From Himantopus leucocephalus (lineage: Eukaryota; Chordata; Aves; Charadriiformes; Recurvirostridae): a DNA stretch of 64,000 nt. Made by a program: the position numbers and the translations under genes. Location: contig RSEF01000005.1 of assembly GCA_003993805.1 (NCBI GenBank), positions 19,257,778 to 19,321,777 of the forward strand. The letters are read 5' to 3'. The notes beneath the pieces were generated by a model. The model saw only the letters and a program-made list of their open reading frames with translations. It was not told the DNA's origin and did not search any database. The first letter of the stretch is position 1, and each line of letters begins with the position of its first letter. Shown in pieces: positions 23,101 through 34,428 of this stretch.

Positions 23101-26100
23101 GTGCCTCTGCAAACTGGTGGAACCATCGTCACTTCCAACACCACGCCAAGCCCAACATATTCAAGAAGGACCCAGATGTGAACATGCTGCATATTTTTGT
23201 CCTCGGAGATACACAGCCTGTTGAGGTAAGGCAAAGTGGGTAAAACATGGAAAAACATTGTCCTAAAGGGCTTCAGAGGGAATGCTTGTGTGATACCAGG
23301 GGTTGGCTAGTGGTGGTAGATAATGACTTACACAGTCAAGACTTCCAGGAATGCTAAAAAAGGAAATGCGTCATCCAGGGATTTCATCCATCTATGTTGT
23401 CTAAGAGGAGTTTGGCTCTCACACCCTTGCAAACCTTGGGCTGAAGAGCAAGACTGACTGTATAATTCCCTATCCATTTCCTATATTGACCATATTGTTT
23501 TGGGACAGCTTGGGAAAAGCAATGAAGATGGGACTGGAAAGAAAGTAGAAAGCCGTTAAAGACAACTTCATCCTACTGGCTTGAAATATCGACATGAGGG
23601 GACGATACGGTGTTCCTCAGTATTTCATCAAGACCATTTCAAAACTGGTCTTCCGTTTCCACAGAAAATATCTTCCAATATTAGTCAGTCCAGCTGTGCT
23701 CCAGACAACCTGTACGAGGTCCTCTCCACTGGAGCCTTTGCCATGCAGTTGAGGGGATACTGCTTGCATGAGCAATACTTTCTTACATTTACTACATACT
23801 GTCATGCTGCACCTGACATAACAGGCTACGTTAAGGGATTTTAGTTCAAGCTGTCCTTCTAGAGCCAAAATATTTACCGTCTATTGTATAAAAACCTACA
23901 CAAAGGACATAAACCATGTACCGTCCTTGGTCTGTTTCATGATGGAACAAGGATTTCTAGTTTTAAAAACAAAAAGCAAAGCAAAGCAAACAGAGAAAGA
24001 AAGGTCTGCAGCAAGTACAACACAGGAGAATACAACATTAACAAGTTAGTGGTTTCTCAGCCAGCTTTTATAATACTGAGAAAGTGACTCCAGACATGAG
24101 TAGGGGACACACTGACGTATGGACATGTATAGAGAATGTCTTGCACATGCAGAATTTTCAAGAGGCAGAAGGGCTCTTATATATGACTAAAATGAAAGCC
24201 TTCTCCTGGGATATAAAAAAGCCATTATCTAGAAGATGTAAATCAGTATCACGTTCTTAAATCTGTGGGTAGAACCCATTGGAAAATCTCGTGCCTGATA
24301 ACTGGGTTTAAAAGCAGACCGTGGTTCTACCACTTAAAGGAAAAACTAAGAATGTAGACATTTATGACCACAAGGAAAACTGGATCTCCCTGCTACAAAA
24401 TATCCGCAATGTTAGGCCAGCATCAGCCCATCCCAGTGCTCTTCCGCAGTTGTATATCATCCTTTTCCAGATGATGCTAAGCACGCAGCCTTTCAGAGCT
24501 CCGACCAGAGTGAATGATGTGGCTGATTTATTGGTGCTACAAGACTTACCTCCGTTGGGAAGTTGCTATGCTGGAAGCAAAAATGGAAGGTCCCAGCAAT
24601 CCAGATTCTCCGTGCATTAGCTCCTTGTGTGAACGCTCCTGGGGCTCAGAAAACACACTTCTGTATAGCTCTAGGTATTTCACTCAGGAGATGAGGTTAA
24701 GAGAGCAGGTGCTCTTGGCTCCCTCTTTTCACTGAAAAGAAGCGGGCACCTGCAAAAATGCAACAACCCAAGGTCCGAACCTGCGTTTGGAGAAACTTCT
24801 CTGCATCTGCTCCCTGCAGGTGGACCATAGTAACACAGGAATCGGTGCAGAATAGCTCTCAGTGACACCACCTTTTTTCCTATCACTTACATGTCAAACG
24901 AGTGACACAACATTACAGATTTAAGCACATCTGCATGACAGATAAGGACCACGCTAGTTTTCCCACAGTTGGTAAAGTAAGCTTTTACAAGACAGGGGTT
25001 TCCCACCTCCCACTCCACCCACTCTAATGACAGGAGTTCACGTGGGCTGATGGCTGCAGAAGTCAAAAAGGATCAATGGTTGGGACATTTTGCATGGAGG
25101 ACTACCCGAGGATCATTGTCTTGCACTGGCATCCCGTGTAGTGACTTCCCAAAGGTCAGACTTTATGCCTACCGCATTTCTGTTGGTAATGATGGAGATG
25201 ACAGCAACTCTTAGCACGGCCACAGGCGTGGCAGAAGGTGGAGAAATGTATTAAAATGCCATCAGGCTCTCAAGAAAAAGACATTACCTGAAAATCAAGC
25301 CAGAAGACTTTAAAAAGGAATTTACACCTAACACAATTACAGAGTCAAGATATTTAACCATACCAAAACACTTTTTACCTTGACTGGTGTAGGAATTTAG
25401 TCAAAACTCCCCAGTCAGTTAATAAAGAGGTATTGTAGAGAATCTTCGCTTACGTGTGAGTGTCATAACCCAAGCCTGAGCTTTCTCCTCTGTGTCCTGC
25501 AGTATGGCAAGAAGAAGCTGAAGTACCTGCCTTACAACCACCAGCACGAGTACTTCTTCCTCAGTGAGTATCTGCCCCGCACTCTTCCTTTTTCCCCGAA
25601 TGCCAGTTGACCTTTCCAGCCGCTGCTGTGTTAGCAGAGCGGCTTCTTAAGTCCCAACTCATCCTTCCCTTCTTCAGGACCACCATGCCCTGTGCAGGTC
25701 CCAAACTCGGTTCGGTGTATTCTCGATGATATCCAAGCATCTTGAACGTGGCCAGCATGGTCCTGTAAAGCAAGGCAAACAACCGAGACTGGGAAATAAC
25801 CCCTGCGTGAGAGGCTCCATGGAAAGAATGCATGTTGCCAGTCAACGCTCTTTGATAAGTCAAGTTGATGGGTGTGAAGCAGAGCCTCCTTTCTTCACAG
25901 AAAGGCAACCATCCCCCGACACCAACACCTCACCTCTCTCACCAGTGCTCGGCAGACTTTCCCTAGAACCAGCCCTAAACCGCTGGCCCGCTCTCATGTC
26001 ACAGGCCTTTCCACCCCTCTGACGGCCAAAACATCTCCCTTTGCTTTGCAGTCTTCCCGCCTCTGCTCATCCCTGTGTATTTCCAAATCCAAATCATCTC

Positions 26101-29100
26101 GACCATGATCAGGCGCAGGTTCTGGGCGGTGAGTGACATGTTCCCTCAGTCTTTATGGGGTCCGGCTGGCTCGGAAGAAATCACGCTTGAGGAGGGAGGG
26201 AGGCCAGTCCTCTCTGCCAGAGAGCTGGCAGAGGAAGGGTGGGCAGGGATCGCTGGATTAGTTATCCGGCATCCCTGACATTACCAGCAAGGACACGTTG
26301 TATGAGATAGGCAAAGTGATGCCTCATGTCTTCTCTCTTCCCCTAGGACCTAGCCTGGGCCATCAGCTACTACATGCGCTACTTCATCACATACATCCCA
26401 TTCTATGGCGTGCTGGGATCCCTGTCTCTCCTCACTTTTGTCAGGTAGGAGATAAAGGGCATCCCCTTTGCTCTCCCCTCCCTCCAGGGTGAGACGAACC
26501 ATGTCTCAGCTCTGCTGTGCCCCACAGACCTTCCCTAGTCAGGTTCTCTGCAGTCATTGACCTCACTGTGTGTTATCTTGGGTGTTCTCACTGCTTCACT
26601 TTCCTCTTATCATCTCCCCATTCGACCTCCCCGCAGCAGAGCTGGTTCTGGTCCTCAGCATCTTCCCCTGCCCTTGTGATGGTCCAGCCAGGATTCTCCT
26701 TCCTTTCCTTATTCCCTGTTCTCACACATTGCCCGTTCCCAACACATTTATGCATTTTTTCCACTTTGGTCAAGGCTGGACCCTTCCAGAGTGCCTCAGG
26801 CCACCCTCTTCCCAGCTTACTGGGAAGGTTATTCATGAGCCCTCCTGAGCACTGGACGTGCTTCCCAGTAAGTGAACTGCTCACCACTTCTCCCAGTGTG
26901 GAAGACTGCACGGCCTGAACACCGGCTAGTACCAGAGGATGGCAGTTAGTCCCACAGTCAACATTAGTTTTAGGAAACCATTTCATTATGGTGAAAAACA
27001 TTTTCTAAAAAAAAAATTCCTTTTTTGAGTAAAAAGAAAAGGCAACGGATGTACAAAACCCTTCACAGTATTAGAACTTTGGCCTCCACAAAATTTAATG
27101 CCACTGTTCGTGACTTCAGTTTTCATAGTTTCAAAACACTTTGGATTAAGGAAAAAAGGACGTCCAAAAGCCATATATTAGTGTAAGCGCCTAGCCAACC
27201 TTTTCCGTCTGAAATCAAGCTGAAAAACTTATGACAACCGACCCATTATTTCCAAAACTGCTGTATTTTGATTAAGCTAAAAGTGGGGAAAGAAAGGCAA
27301 AACTGCAAATTCAGATGATCCACTCGTTCAGAAAACAAGCCTAAAGACTAGAACAAGGATGCTTCTGGAGAGCCACTTTGTCAATGCACATCTAAGTATC
27401 AGCATAGAGAAACTACTTTGGGTAAATAGAGAAGAAAATGCATTTCTGTAGTCTATTGTACAGGTGCTAAAAATACACTTATATACCATAAGCAATAAAC
27501 AAACCGCTCCAAAGCGACGCCCAGCCCAGGGCAGAGTTGAGGCTTAGGGTAAAGGTACCGAGAGAGCAAAGGGAAGCTGGGAGCCCCAGTGTGCCGAGCT
27601 CGACACCCAGAAAGCTAACAGCAAAGGGCAGGTGGGGTTTGAAATTAATGTATGTCCAACAAGCAACGGGAAAGATGAAAAGAGTTCGGAGAACTTCTAA
27701 ATCAGGGCTTGTGGTTTTTTTGGTTTTTTTTTAGGGAGTTGGATCATCTTTATTTACCAACAGGCAAAAGTAGCACAAGAGATCAAATCACTTCTGGGGA
27801 AGAGGGAGAGGGATAGCCCAGTAGGATGTGCTGCTTGTATTTAATCATATTTGGGTTAGTCCCAGAGGTATAAAGAGGGGAAGGGAAATTCTTCACAGAA
27901 GCGATTCTCTCTGGTTTCCATAGAAAGAGAGATATTTCCTTCAATAGCTCAGAGAAATACTTCCTCGCAGGTTGTGTCTCCTGCTGCTCCCTGTAAGCCC
28001 CTCTCTCTTTACCCCATGCCCCGATCTGCAATGCCAACCGTCGTGCTTTCTGCCCGTTTGCTTTTGAAGGTTTCTGGAGAGTCACTGGTTTGTGTGGGTC
28101 ACCCAGATGAATCACATTCCAATGGAAATTGATCGGGAGAAGCACAGAGACTGGCTTAGCTCTCAGGTAAGCGGGAGGGGAAAGAATACCCCTGACTCAC
28201 CCCAAAACGGATTAGAAATTTACTCAAAGAGCAGATGGGTTACCACTACCCCCAGGTACCGGTATATGATCTCTGTCCACAACCCCTCCCATAAAGATGT
28301 TCTCCCCAGAGCCAGGAATGCCGAGTCATGGAATCATATGGGTTGGAAGGGACCTTGAAGATCATTCAGTTCCAACCCCCCTGCCCTGGGCAGGGACACC
28401 TCCCACCAGCCCAGGTTGCTCCAAGCCCCGTCCAACCTGGCCTTGAACACCTCCAGGGATGGGGCAGCCACAGCTTCTCGGGGCAACCTGCACCAGGGGC
28501 TCATCAACCTCACAGGCAACAATTTCTTCCCAATATCTCATCTAAATCTCCCTTCTTCCAGTTTGAAGCCATTCCCCCTCATCCTATCACTACATGCCCT
28601 TGTAAAAAGGCAAGCCAAGACATGGAAAGCCAAACTTCTGTAATTAATTTGACAATCAAAATGTTCCTTCAGGTTTGAGGCAGTATCAGGTGCCAGAAGC
28701 GTGATTTGGCTTCCCTGTGTGGTGTGCGTTGGCATATACGTGTGAGAAAAAGAAGAGTCCCAATGAAACTCAAAGCTGAAGAGAGAGCTTAATGTATTTC
28801 TAAAGCGTATATTTCAGCAATAAGGGCTGAAATGAAAACCAGCTGCTCTCTACACCTTTTTAATTCCTGGGCAGATAAATCCACCCCGCTGAAAGGGCAC
28901 CTTTTATTTACAGTGGTCCAAGTCCTATTTCAGACCTAGAGGCTAATGAGACCAACTTTGACACTGGCCGTACCAATTCGGTATAACTGAGCCGAGACAA
29001 GAAATCATCTCATGTGTTAATAAGTATAATTAGTATTTGCAGTTGTTATCGGGACCTTGAACGTGATCTTTCAAGGTCTGACAGTCAGTTTCTCTCCCTT

Positions 29101-32100
29101 GTGCTAAAAGCGCTAAAGCCTTAAAAATAAAGCGCTAAAAGTGCTAAAAGCACTCCCTTGCGCTAAAAGCACTATTCAGGAACGCGCCTAAGCATTTGTT
29201 GGAAATGAAGCATGCAAATAGATTCACTGCAGTCATGGGAGCGTTCAGACGTTCACCTTAAGCTTTTGCTTAAGCACTTCACGCAACTGGAATTTGTAGG
29301 CAGAGAGAGGTTTGGGGAGTGAGAGGTTTGGGGAGGGGGATTATAAGAGAGAGAGAGTGGGTGGGAGGGAGAGACGGAGACAACGTGGGTACGGCAGGGA
29401 GAAAAAGGTAAGCCTCTCTGACACCGATGAGGTTTTGTGCTGCATGTGGAGGGGGGTGAGGCGAGTCTATCTCCTATGGTTACCACGTAGAAATCACAGC
29501 TTAGCCACTCCAGAGGGTACGAGGATTTTAAGAAAGACTACCTCATTTTACAATCATTAATAGCAAGAGCTGCTAAGAAATATTTGCGGCATATTCAGAC
29601 CTTGCACTTCAGGCAAACTGGGCGATAACCAGCTGGGACGGGGAAAGCCGGCTTTCTGCGTCCATGCATTTTTCCTCCTCCCTTTTCCACCTCGGTACTG
29701 GTGTCAACCATCCCACCTTCAACAGGACAGGCTGAGCTTTAGGAGTCTATACGTGGACCGAAACGTGACTCTTCACCAAATGTCCACAAACTGCCTCCTT
29801 ATATTGTCCCCTTTACCACCGGTGAAAGCCGTGGAGGCACGGTCAGCGGCACAGGAGTTGACAGTAAGCCCCGAAGGGGGATTAAAGCTCCCCTCACTGC
29901 AACCAGCTCTCTGGGCACGGCCGTCTCCTGCACTGACAGCTCGGTGGGGCAGCGGGACGCGTACCAGCCCCTGCCGCGGGCACAGACGAGCTTCCTTCTG
30001 ACTTCAGGGGGAGACTTCACTAACCTTCACAGCTGCTTTCTTGCCGTCACAGGTGGCAGCCACTTGCAATATCGAGCAGTCCTTTTTCAACGACTGGTTC
30101 ACCGGGCACCTGAATTTTCAAATCGAGCACCAGTGAGTATGAGGACCCAGAATCATTTGGCCATTACCAGGTTGACACAACACTGGACCTCAGGGGAGGG
30201 AAAGTCTTCTAAAGGCGCGGGTGTGTGGGATGGGGCAGGATCTTTGGAGGGCTACTTATGCCAAGGAAAGAGCATCCCAGACTATGGGGGGTCATAGTCT
30301 GCTTCTACTAGAGGCATGGCATCTTTCTTGCTACCGAATACTTCAGCTTTCACGATTTTAATTTGGGGTTTTATAGTAAGGTGTCAGCTGTACGTATCTA
30401 CCAGTTACGATGCCTATGGACTCACCTCCCAAGGTAGCTACTCCAACTTGAGTATCCATTTCAGAAATCTCCTCTCTGTGATTAAAAGCACTTTGGGGTT
30501 TTATAGCACAGGACAGCTGTGTGGGACTGGGTGCGCTGCTGGGTACCAGGTTCCAGGGCCATATGGACAGTCTGTTGCCAGAGACAACACAAAATGTAGA
30601 AGAGACAGCATTTAGGGTAAAGCTGACTGGTGTGGAAGACAGCTTAGGAAATGTCCATTGAACAGCACAGGGCAAGGTGATCCCAAATGAATCTTTACCT
30701 GCGGCGCTGTTCCGTGAGCTTCCAGAGGTGGGAAATCAACGCACTCGGTTTTCACAAGCCTTCTTGAAACAGAGGGCTGTAAAGCACGGATACCTCTCGG
30801 TGCCTCTCTTTTGCCTGCGTGTGCAGCCTGAGGAAAAGGCATTAATAATTAGCCCCTGTGAGGAGGCAGGCAGAGATGCCCATCCCTTGGGGTCAGTCCT
30901 CCAGAGTTTTCTCAGGTTTGTTTTCTCTTTCTCTACTCAAGCCTGTTTCCAACAATGCCACGGCACAATTTCTGGAAGGTGAAACCTTTGGTGAAGTCGT
31001 TATGCGCCAAGTACGGAGTCCAATATGAAGAGAAGCCTCTTGGAAAAGCATTCGTAGACATCGTTGGGTAAGGTCCTTTCAGTATCATCTGCAGCTTGCA
31101 ATTTGTTGTTTTGTGAACATCCTCTCTTTTCTAGTAAAGAGAATGCAGGACACTATAGACCCTTCAGAAGTACCATGTCGATATGGTGCAATCTGGTGTC
31201 ACTACGTTAATAATCTCCATATCGCAGCCCAAGGAACACCCGCAGAAATGTTGACCAGCAGCAGAGATGACACAGCTCCACTGATTTAGTGGACTAAGGC
31301 CAGGTGACAACAGATGGGAAGCTGCTTCACTACATCACGGGGGAAGAAATAACCGTCCCCCAGAGCAGCTTCTGCAACCAGAGCGCTGCTATCAAAGTAC
31401 CAAAATACTTAGTGAGCATTTAGATGGGTATAAACCTGATCTGATTGGGACCTTTTTAATATTACGTTTCTTATAATACCTTTTTAATATGCCCTATTTA
31501 ATAATACTTTTTTAAAATGCTGTTCCGACAGCTGGTGATTCGTGTTTTTGCGAGCTGGCAGCAGATCTTCAGGCTGCAAAGTGAGATGAATCAAAGGGGG
31601 ACGAGTCAGGTTACAGCCCGGGCGGTTTTCCCGTGTGCGCCCTGCCGGCAGCAAAGGGCGATTCCCGATAGGCATCGGTGCAGGCTCGTCCAATAGCCCT
31701 TGTCAGGCAGACTCTGTGTTAAGGTTTCTGTCTCAGTTACTCCGAGGGGAATAATTCATGACAGGGAACGTGAGACAGTATTCCGCAGTCCACGGATCTC
31801 CACTCTCAAACCATTCGACGCAAACGCGAGTTAAAGCGGGTTGGCTCCAACGTGCAAAAGGGCTGAAAACTGCTTCAAAACCTCCTCGGGTCCACTCATC
31901 CAGTTAGCACAGGAAAACACGTGCCACCCTGAGACCCGGGGTGGGGGTTACCCCCAGCATCCCACCGCACGCTGCCCACGGCCCTGCACAAGTTCTCGGA
32001 AACCATCTCAGCAATTACTTGCCCTCCCGCTGGGAGGATCATCTCCTGTAAACCAGATAAAGCCGCATTTCCAGCCTCCAGACCGCGTTCTGGTTTGTCG

Positions 32101-32563
32101 GAGGACTTTTGGGCCCGAACCAGCTCAGATCCGTCACATGATATTTGCGGAGCTGAGGCAGATGGGAAATTCTGCGTGGGAATTTCCCAGGGCGGGGGGA
32201 GTGGGGAAACTCCTCCAGAGGTGGTCCAGACGGATCCTCTCTGCTGTTTATTCAGGGCCAGAGGGACTACAGATAACACAGCGGGCATCGGGTGAAGTTA
32301 TTGCTCACCGAGTCTCAAACCGGTCACTTTGGGGGTCTAAAGAACAAAACAGGCAGTTTTTCTTGCTGCATCTGCTGCACTGGGGAAAGACATTCGGTGC
32401 CTTAAGGATTCGTATTCAAATTCAGTAAGAGGCGTCCGTGTAGGAAAAAAAAAAACGACAGAGGGAGGATTCACATGCCAAAAAAAAATTCTCTTCATTT
32501 TCTTTCCACAGGTCCCTAAAGAAATCCGGAGATCTATGGCTGGACGCTTACCTCCATAAGTGA
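13954..32563 (+). CDS. FADS2: FADS2, acyl-CoA delta-6 desaturase, complete, 12 coding exons
   Basis: The coding exons are 13954-14151, 20057-20167, 21618-21815, 22265-22366, 23100-23225, 25503-25563, 26052-26128, 26347-26444, 28070-28166, 30053-30132, 30942-31067 and 32512-32563. They sum to 1326 nt, 441 residues plus TGA, close to the usual 444. The product is an ER multi-pass front-end desaturase that takes electrons through its own cytochrome b5 domain. In the family it converts linoleoyl- and alpha-linolenoyl-CoA to the delta-6 products. Visible are HPGG (50-53) with H59, histidine box HDFGH (177-181), HFQHH (214-218) and the variant third box QIEHH (379-383), whose Q is the mark of front-end desaturases. 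Hydrophobic segments lie at about 128-151, 154-168, 263-285 and 296-324. All splice sites are GT-AG, all phases join, and no disruption is seen. Delta-6 rather than another regioselectivity is inferred from orthology. Confidence 0.97.
14325..14848 (+). mobile_element. CR1 LINE, about 525 bp, well preserved
   Basis: This is the longest uninterrupted CR1 copy in the window. It includes the region CACCTGGAGTACTGCGTCCAGC, CACAAAGATGATCAGAGGGCTGG, GGAGAAAAG and the complete 3' end GTTCAAGGCCAGGTTGGACG, terminating in ATTCTATGATTCTATGA. It has the same orientation as FADS2. Its 3' half is nearly identical to the copies at 28326 and 62681, so all three belong to one young subfamily. Confidence 0.95.
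15226..15400 (+). repeat. A-rich low-complexity tract
   Basis: Two A-rich stretches (GGGAAAAAAAAAAAAAGAAAAAA near 15229, and ACAAAATAAAAAACAACCC with CCAACCAACCAAAAAAAAACC near 15324-15391) are separated by about 70 bp of ordinary sequence. Neither is preceded by a recognisable gene copy. Confidence 0.7.
17731..17754. repeat. Oligo-T run with a single N
   Basis: A T run of more than 20 is interrupted by an N at 17734 and one C. It marks a homopolymer sequencing uncertainty in FADS2 intron 1. Confidence 0.8.
20057..20167 (+). CDS. FADS2: FADS2 coding exon 2
   Basis: The exon is 111 nt (37 codons, residues 67-103), acceptor CTCCAG, donor GTGAGT. It encodes [17 protein letters not shown]...[18 protein letters not shown], the linker from the cytochrome b5 domain to the membrane desaturase domain. 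It has the same length and phase as FADS1 exon 2. Confidence 0.96.
20168..21617 (+). other. FADS2: FADS2 intron 2
   Basis: This 1450 bp intron has no recognisable repeat or additional exon. Confidence 0.85.
21618..21815 (+). CDS. FADS2: FADS2 coding exon 3
   Basis: The exon is 198 nt (residues 104-169), acceptor TTTGCAG, donor GTGAGA. It starts [20 protein letters not shown] and carries the first two hydrophobic segments (about 128-151 and 154-168). Confidence 0.97.
22031..22118 (+). mobile_element. CR1 LINE 3' fragment, second subfamily
   Basis: TTGGTGGACTTGGTAGCGTTAGG, GGATTTGATGATCTTAAGGG, TTTTCCAACCTGAATGATCC and a final ATGATTCTATGA form the short tail of another CR1 subfamily. The fragment sits inside FADS2 intron 3. 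Confidence 0.85.
22265..22366 (+). CDS. FADS2: FADS2 coding exon 4 (histidine box 1)
   Basis: The exon is 102 nt (residues 170-203), acceptor ATCCCAG, donor GTAAAG. It encodes [20 protein letters not shown], with the first di-iron histidine box HDFGH at 177-181. Confidence 0.97.
22914..22970 (+). mobile_element. Short CR1 LINE 3' fragment
   Basis: GCGGTGGACTTGGTGGCATTAGG then GGTTGGACTCGATGATCTTAT matches the same CR1 subfamily as the copy at 22031. It lies in FADS2 intron 4 and lacks the terminal repeat. Confidence 0.75.
23100..23225 (+). CDS. FADS2: FADS2 coding exon 5 (histidine box 2)
   Basis: The exon is 126 nt (residues 204-245), acceptor TGCCCAG, donor [25 protein letters not shown] contains the second histidine box at 214-218, with H212 also conserved. 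It ends VLGDTQPVE. Confidence 0.97.
23226..25502 (+). other. FADS2: FADS2 intron 5
   Basis: This 2277 bp intron has no exon, RNA gene or clear repeat that I can recognise. Confidence 0.85.
25503..25563 (+). CDS. FADS2: FADS2 coding exon 6
   Basis: This 61-nt exon encodes [20 protein letters not shown] plus the first base of the next codon (phase 1). The donor is [19 protein letters not shown] is strongly conserved across FADS1, FADS2 and FADS3. Confidence 0.96.
26052..26128 (+). CDS. FADS2: FADS2 coding exon 7
   Basis: The exon is 77 nt, acceptor CTTTGCAG, donor GTGAGT. It completes an Ile codon and encodes [20 protein letters not shown], the third membrane segment, ending RRRFWA. Confidence 0.96.
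26347..26444 (+). CDS. FADS2: FADS2 coding exon 8
   Basis: The exon is 98 nt, acceptor CCCCTAG, donor GTAGGA (slightly weak). It encodes [20 protein letters not shown] and the rest of the fourth membrane segment, and ends in phase 2 within an Arg codon. Confidence 0.96.
26445..28069 (+). other. FADS2: FADS2 intron 8
   Basis: This 1625 bp intron has no recognisable repeat or other exon. Confidence 0.85.
28070..28166 (+). CDS. FADS2: FADS2 coding exon 9
   Basis: The exon is 97 nt, acceptor TTTGAAG, donor GTAAGC. It encodes [20 protein letters not shown] followed by [13 protein letters not shown], the conserved loop before the third histidine box. Confidence 0.96.
28326..28600 (-). mobile_element. 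CR1 LINE 3' end, about 275 bp
   Basis: The copy is inverted relative to FADS2 and begins TCATGGAATCATATGGGTTGG (a decayed octamer end). It continues AGGGACCTTGAAGATCATTC, CCCTGCCCTGGGCAGGGACA, GGTTGCTCCAAGCCCCGTCC and CAGCCACAGCTTCTCGGGGC. It shares long identical stretches with the copies at 14325-14848 and 62681-62893. Confidence 0.95.
29106..29172 (+). repeat. Degenerate GCGCTAAAAG tandem repeat
   Basis: GCTAAAAG occurs five times in about 70 bp, mostly as AAAGCGCTAAAAGTGCTAAAAG. Spacing is irregular, so it is a degenerate short tandem repeat. It lies in FADS2 intron 9. Confidence 0.8.
30053..30132 (+). CDS. FADS2: FADS2 coding exon 10 (histidine box 3)
   Basis: The exon is 80 nt, acceptor CGTCACAG, donor GTGAGT. 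It encodes [20 protein letters not shown] and NFQIEH; the final His codon is completed by exon 11, giving QIEHH at 379-383. Confidence 0.97.
30133..30941 (+). other. FADS2: FADS2 intron 10
   Basis: This 809 bp intron has nothing recognisable beyond its splice sites. Confidence 0.85.
30942..31067 (+). CDS. FADS2: FADS2 coding exon 11
   Basis: The exon is 126 nt, acceptor CTCAAG, donor GTAAGG. It completes the second His of the third box and encodes [33 protein letters not shown] and FVDIV. Confidence 0.96.
31068..32511 (+). other. FADS2: FADS2 intron 11
   Basis: This 1444 bp intron contains a long open frame (31841-32428) with no similarity to any protein I know. I treat it as chance. Confidence 0.85.
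32512..32563 (+). CDS. FADS2: FADS2 coding exon 12 (C-terminus)
   Basis: The final coding exon, acceptor TTTCCACAG, encodes [16 protein letters not shown] then TGA. The LWLDAYLHK end is the standard C-terminus of vertebrate FADS2. Confidence 0.97.
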
Positions 32564-33637
32564 ACGTGGATCTTAATGGGGAGGTGTGAGTGACAGGGAG
32601 GGATGGGGGGGGTGCGGGGGGGAAATCACACGTGTGTCTTTTACTCTCAGATTTCAGTCTATGTCTGCGCGCACAGCTGGAGGGGAGTCTCCTGTCTTGT
32701 GAACTGCTACTGGTACGGGCTCAGGCAACCTGTTTAATCCAGACAGATTTAAAACGTGCTTCGGAGGACGAAGCATTTGTGCATTTGTATCGCACAAAGG
32801 TTGGGAGAGGATGGAGAGGAGGGATGTTTAAAAAAGGGGGCATTAATATCTGACCTTGACCTTCTCTTCACAATCTAATTCCACCTAAACCACACAAGCC
32901 CCTGATTCACAGACACTTAAGACTTGTTGGGCTTGAGTGAGTATTTGCAATCCAAGGACGCCCCAGTCAGCGTAAGCCTCGTTCCTCTTATCTGTATTCG
33001 TGTAGAAGAGGAGCTCAGCGCAGAGTTTCATTTCGTTATCAAGGAAAAAATAACGTGATCCGTGATCGCCATCCCAACAGGGAGTTCGAGTGGGCTGCGA
33101 CGCCCGGCAGGAATTCCTGCGGGAATCGTATCCCACGGGGGCCGGCACCTGCCGTACCGCCATGGGGCTTCCAGCCCTGCCCAGAGCCTGGCTGTCGTGG
33201 GCTCCCTCCTTCCTCTCCCTCCTTCCTTTCTCTAATCATAGCACCGCTTTAGTAAAAGCCGCGATACTGACCCTGCACAACTAATGTCTAACCACCTCTC
33301 AGTGGGGTTAACAGAGCTGTATTTTTATGACCAGCCCCTATTTCCAGGGGTCCGTGGAAGATCTTTGGGCTCGAACAGCAAAACGTCTCCTTTCGGAGAG
33401 GGTCTATTTTCTCTTTAACGAGCAACGGATCTGGCACAGCATTACGGTCGTCAGTAACTCAGACAAAAGACCAAAAGAAGTCACATAAGCAAAACTTACT
33501 AATTGCTGGTGAGGGCTCCAGTGTAACCACAAACGGTCTTTTCGGCAGAGCAGTTAGGCAGCGTGCCGCAGAAACACACCGCTCCGCCTGCCTGCACGTG
33601 CCTGGCAGAAACCAACCTCCTTCTGCTTCTCGCAGGC

Positions 33638-33937
33638 CAGGAGCGGTGGCACTGCTCACCCTTCCCTTGGGAGCAATCAGCAAAGAAAATGAGCCCTCCC
33701 TGCAAAAGAAGGAGCTGCCCAACCACTCGACCTGGCTCCTTCAGGTCCTTCAGGGAGGCAGCTGAAAAACAGAATTGACCACCAGGCTGTGCTGCTGATC
33801 AGAAACCTTCTGTAGAACCCTCTTAAAAGTTGTCTAAAACTCTATTATCTGCCCAACACCTAATTACCAAAATCCATGAATCAGGAGGTACGGTTGAACG
33901 GCTTCCAGGTGCTTTTCTAACGGGCAACCTGATCCCA
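33638..33937 (+). repeat. Diverged duplicated block, copy A
   Basis: About 300 bp align, with indels, to copy B at 37838-38097. Matching landmarks, in the same order, include GGAGCGGTGGCACTGCTCACCC, GGGAGGCAGCTGAAAAACAG, TGTCTAAAACTCTATTATC and GCTTTTCTAACGGGCAACC. The divergence is considerable. The family is unknown to me: it could be an old dispersed repeat or a local duplication. Confidence 0.75.
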
Positions 33938-33947
33938 AATAAATAAA
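33938..33947 (+). terminator. Candidate FADS2 polyadenylation signals
   Basis: Two overlapping AATAAA hexamers occur in AAATAAATAAAG. A further AATAAA at 35289 could serve a longer 3' UTR. No clear GT-rich downstream element was seen, so use is unproven. Confidence 0.35.
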
Positions 33948-34407
33948 GGACCCACCTGTAATTCAGCAGAAGCGACACACTCTTTATTTTATGACAAAGG
34001 GCCGTGGTTTCAAAAGCAGTCTCCAGCTCCACCAGCTGTCCCGCTGCTCCCTCAAAACACCCGGCAGGGACATTCTCGTTACGAGGCAATGACTTTGCAC
34101 GCCTCGTTACTTTGCTCAGCTCTGAAACTGGATCCTCTCTATCAAATCCTCGGACGCTCACAGAGTCCCACAAAATCAGCAAGGTTCTTCGTGAACGAAG
34201 ACAAATCCAGGACTGTGGCCAGCTGCTTAAAAACAGACTAAAAAAAAAAAATAATAATGTATTCCCACCCCCCTCTATGGAGAATGAGATTATTTCCTTG
34301 CTTGCAGATGGGAAATTCATAGGCAGGACTGCAACTTATCCTAGCTCGTAATACTTCAGGTTTGTAAAGGGCTTATTTTGGTGTTCTTGCCCGCCCCTGG
34401 GCTGGCA

Positions 34408-34428
34408 ATACCCGCTACGGGCGGGTAT
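34408..34428. repeat. Short perfect inverted repeat
   Basis: ATACCCGC and GCGGGTAT form an 8-bp perfect stem around a 5-nt loop. It lies in intergenic sequence next to GC-rich CCGCCCC and GGGCGG runs. No function is implied. Confidence 0.7.

Larger units (their letters stand above)
28167..30052 (+). other. FADS2: FADS2 intron 9
   Basis: This 1886 bp intron contains an inverted CR1 (28326-28600), an AAAAGCGCT-type tandem tract (29106-29172) and a short GA-rich run near 29346. No additional exon is seen. Confidence 0.85.
32564..33960 (+). other. FADS2: Probable FADS2 3' UTR
   Basis: The sequence follows the FADS2 stop with no splice signal that I would trust. Its right limit is set by tandem AATAAA hexamers at 33938 and 33942, about 1.4 kb downstream. 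Its last 300 bp are one member of a diverged duplicated block (see 33638-33937). Confidence 0.4.

Noticed and set aside
31841..32428. 195-codon plus-strand open frame
   Set aside because: It lies inside FADS2 intron 11, has no recognisable domain, and exons 11 and 12 splice perfectly around it.
33823..34320. 165-codon minus-strand open frame
   Set aside because: It overlaps the diverged repeat block and the candidate FADS2 polyadenylation signals, and copy B of the block does not preserve the frame.
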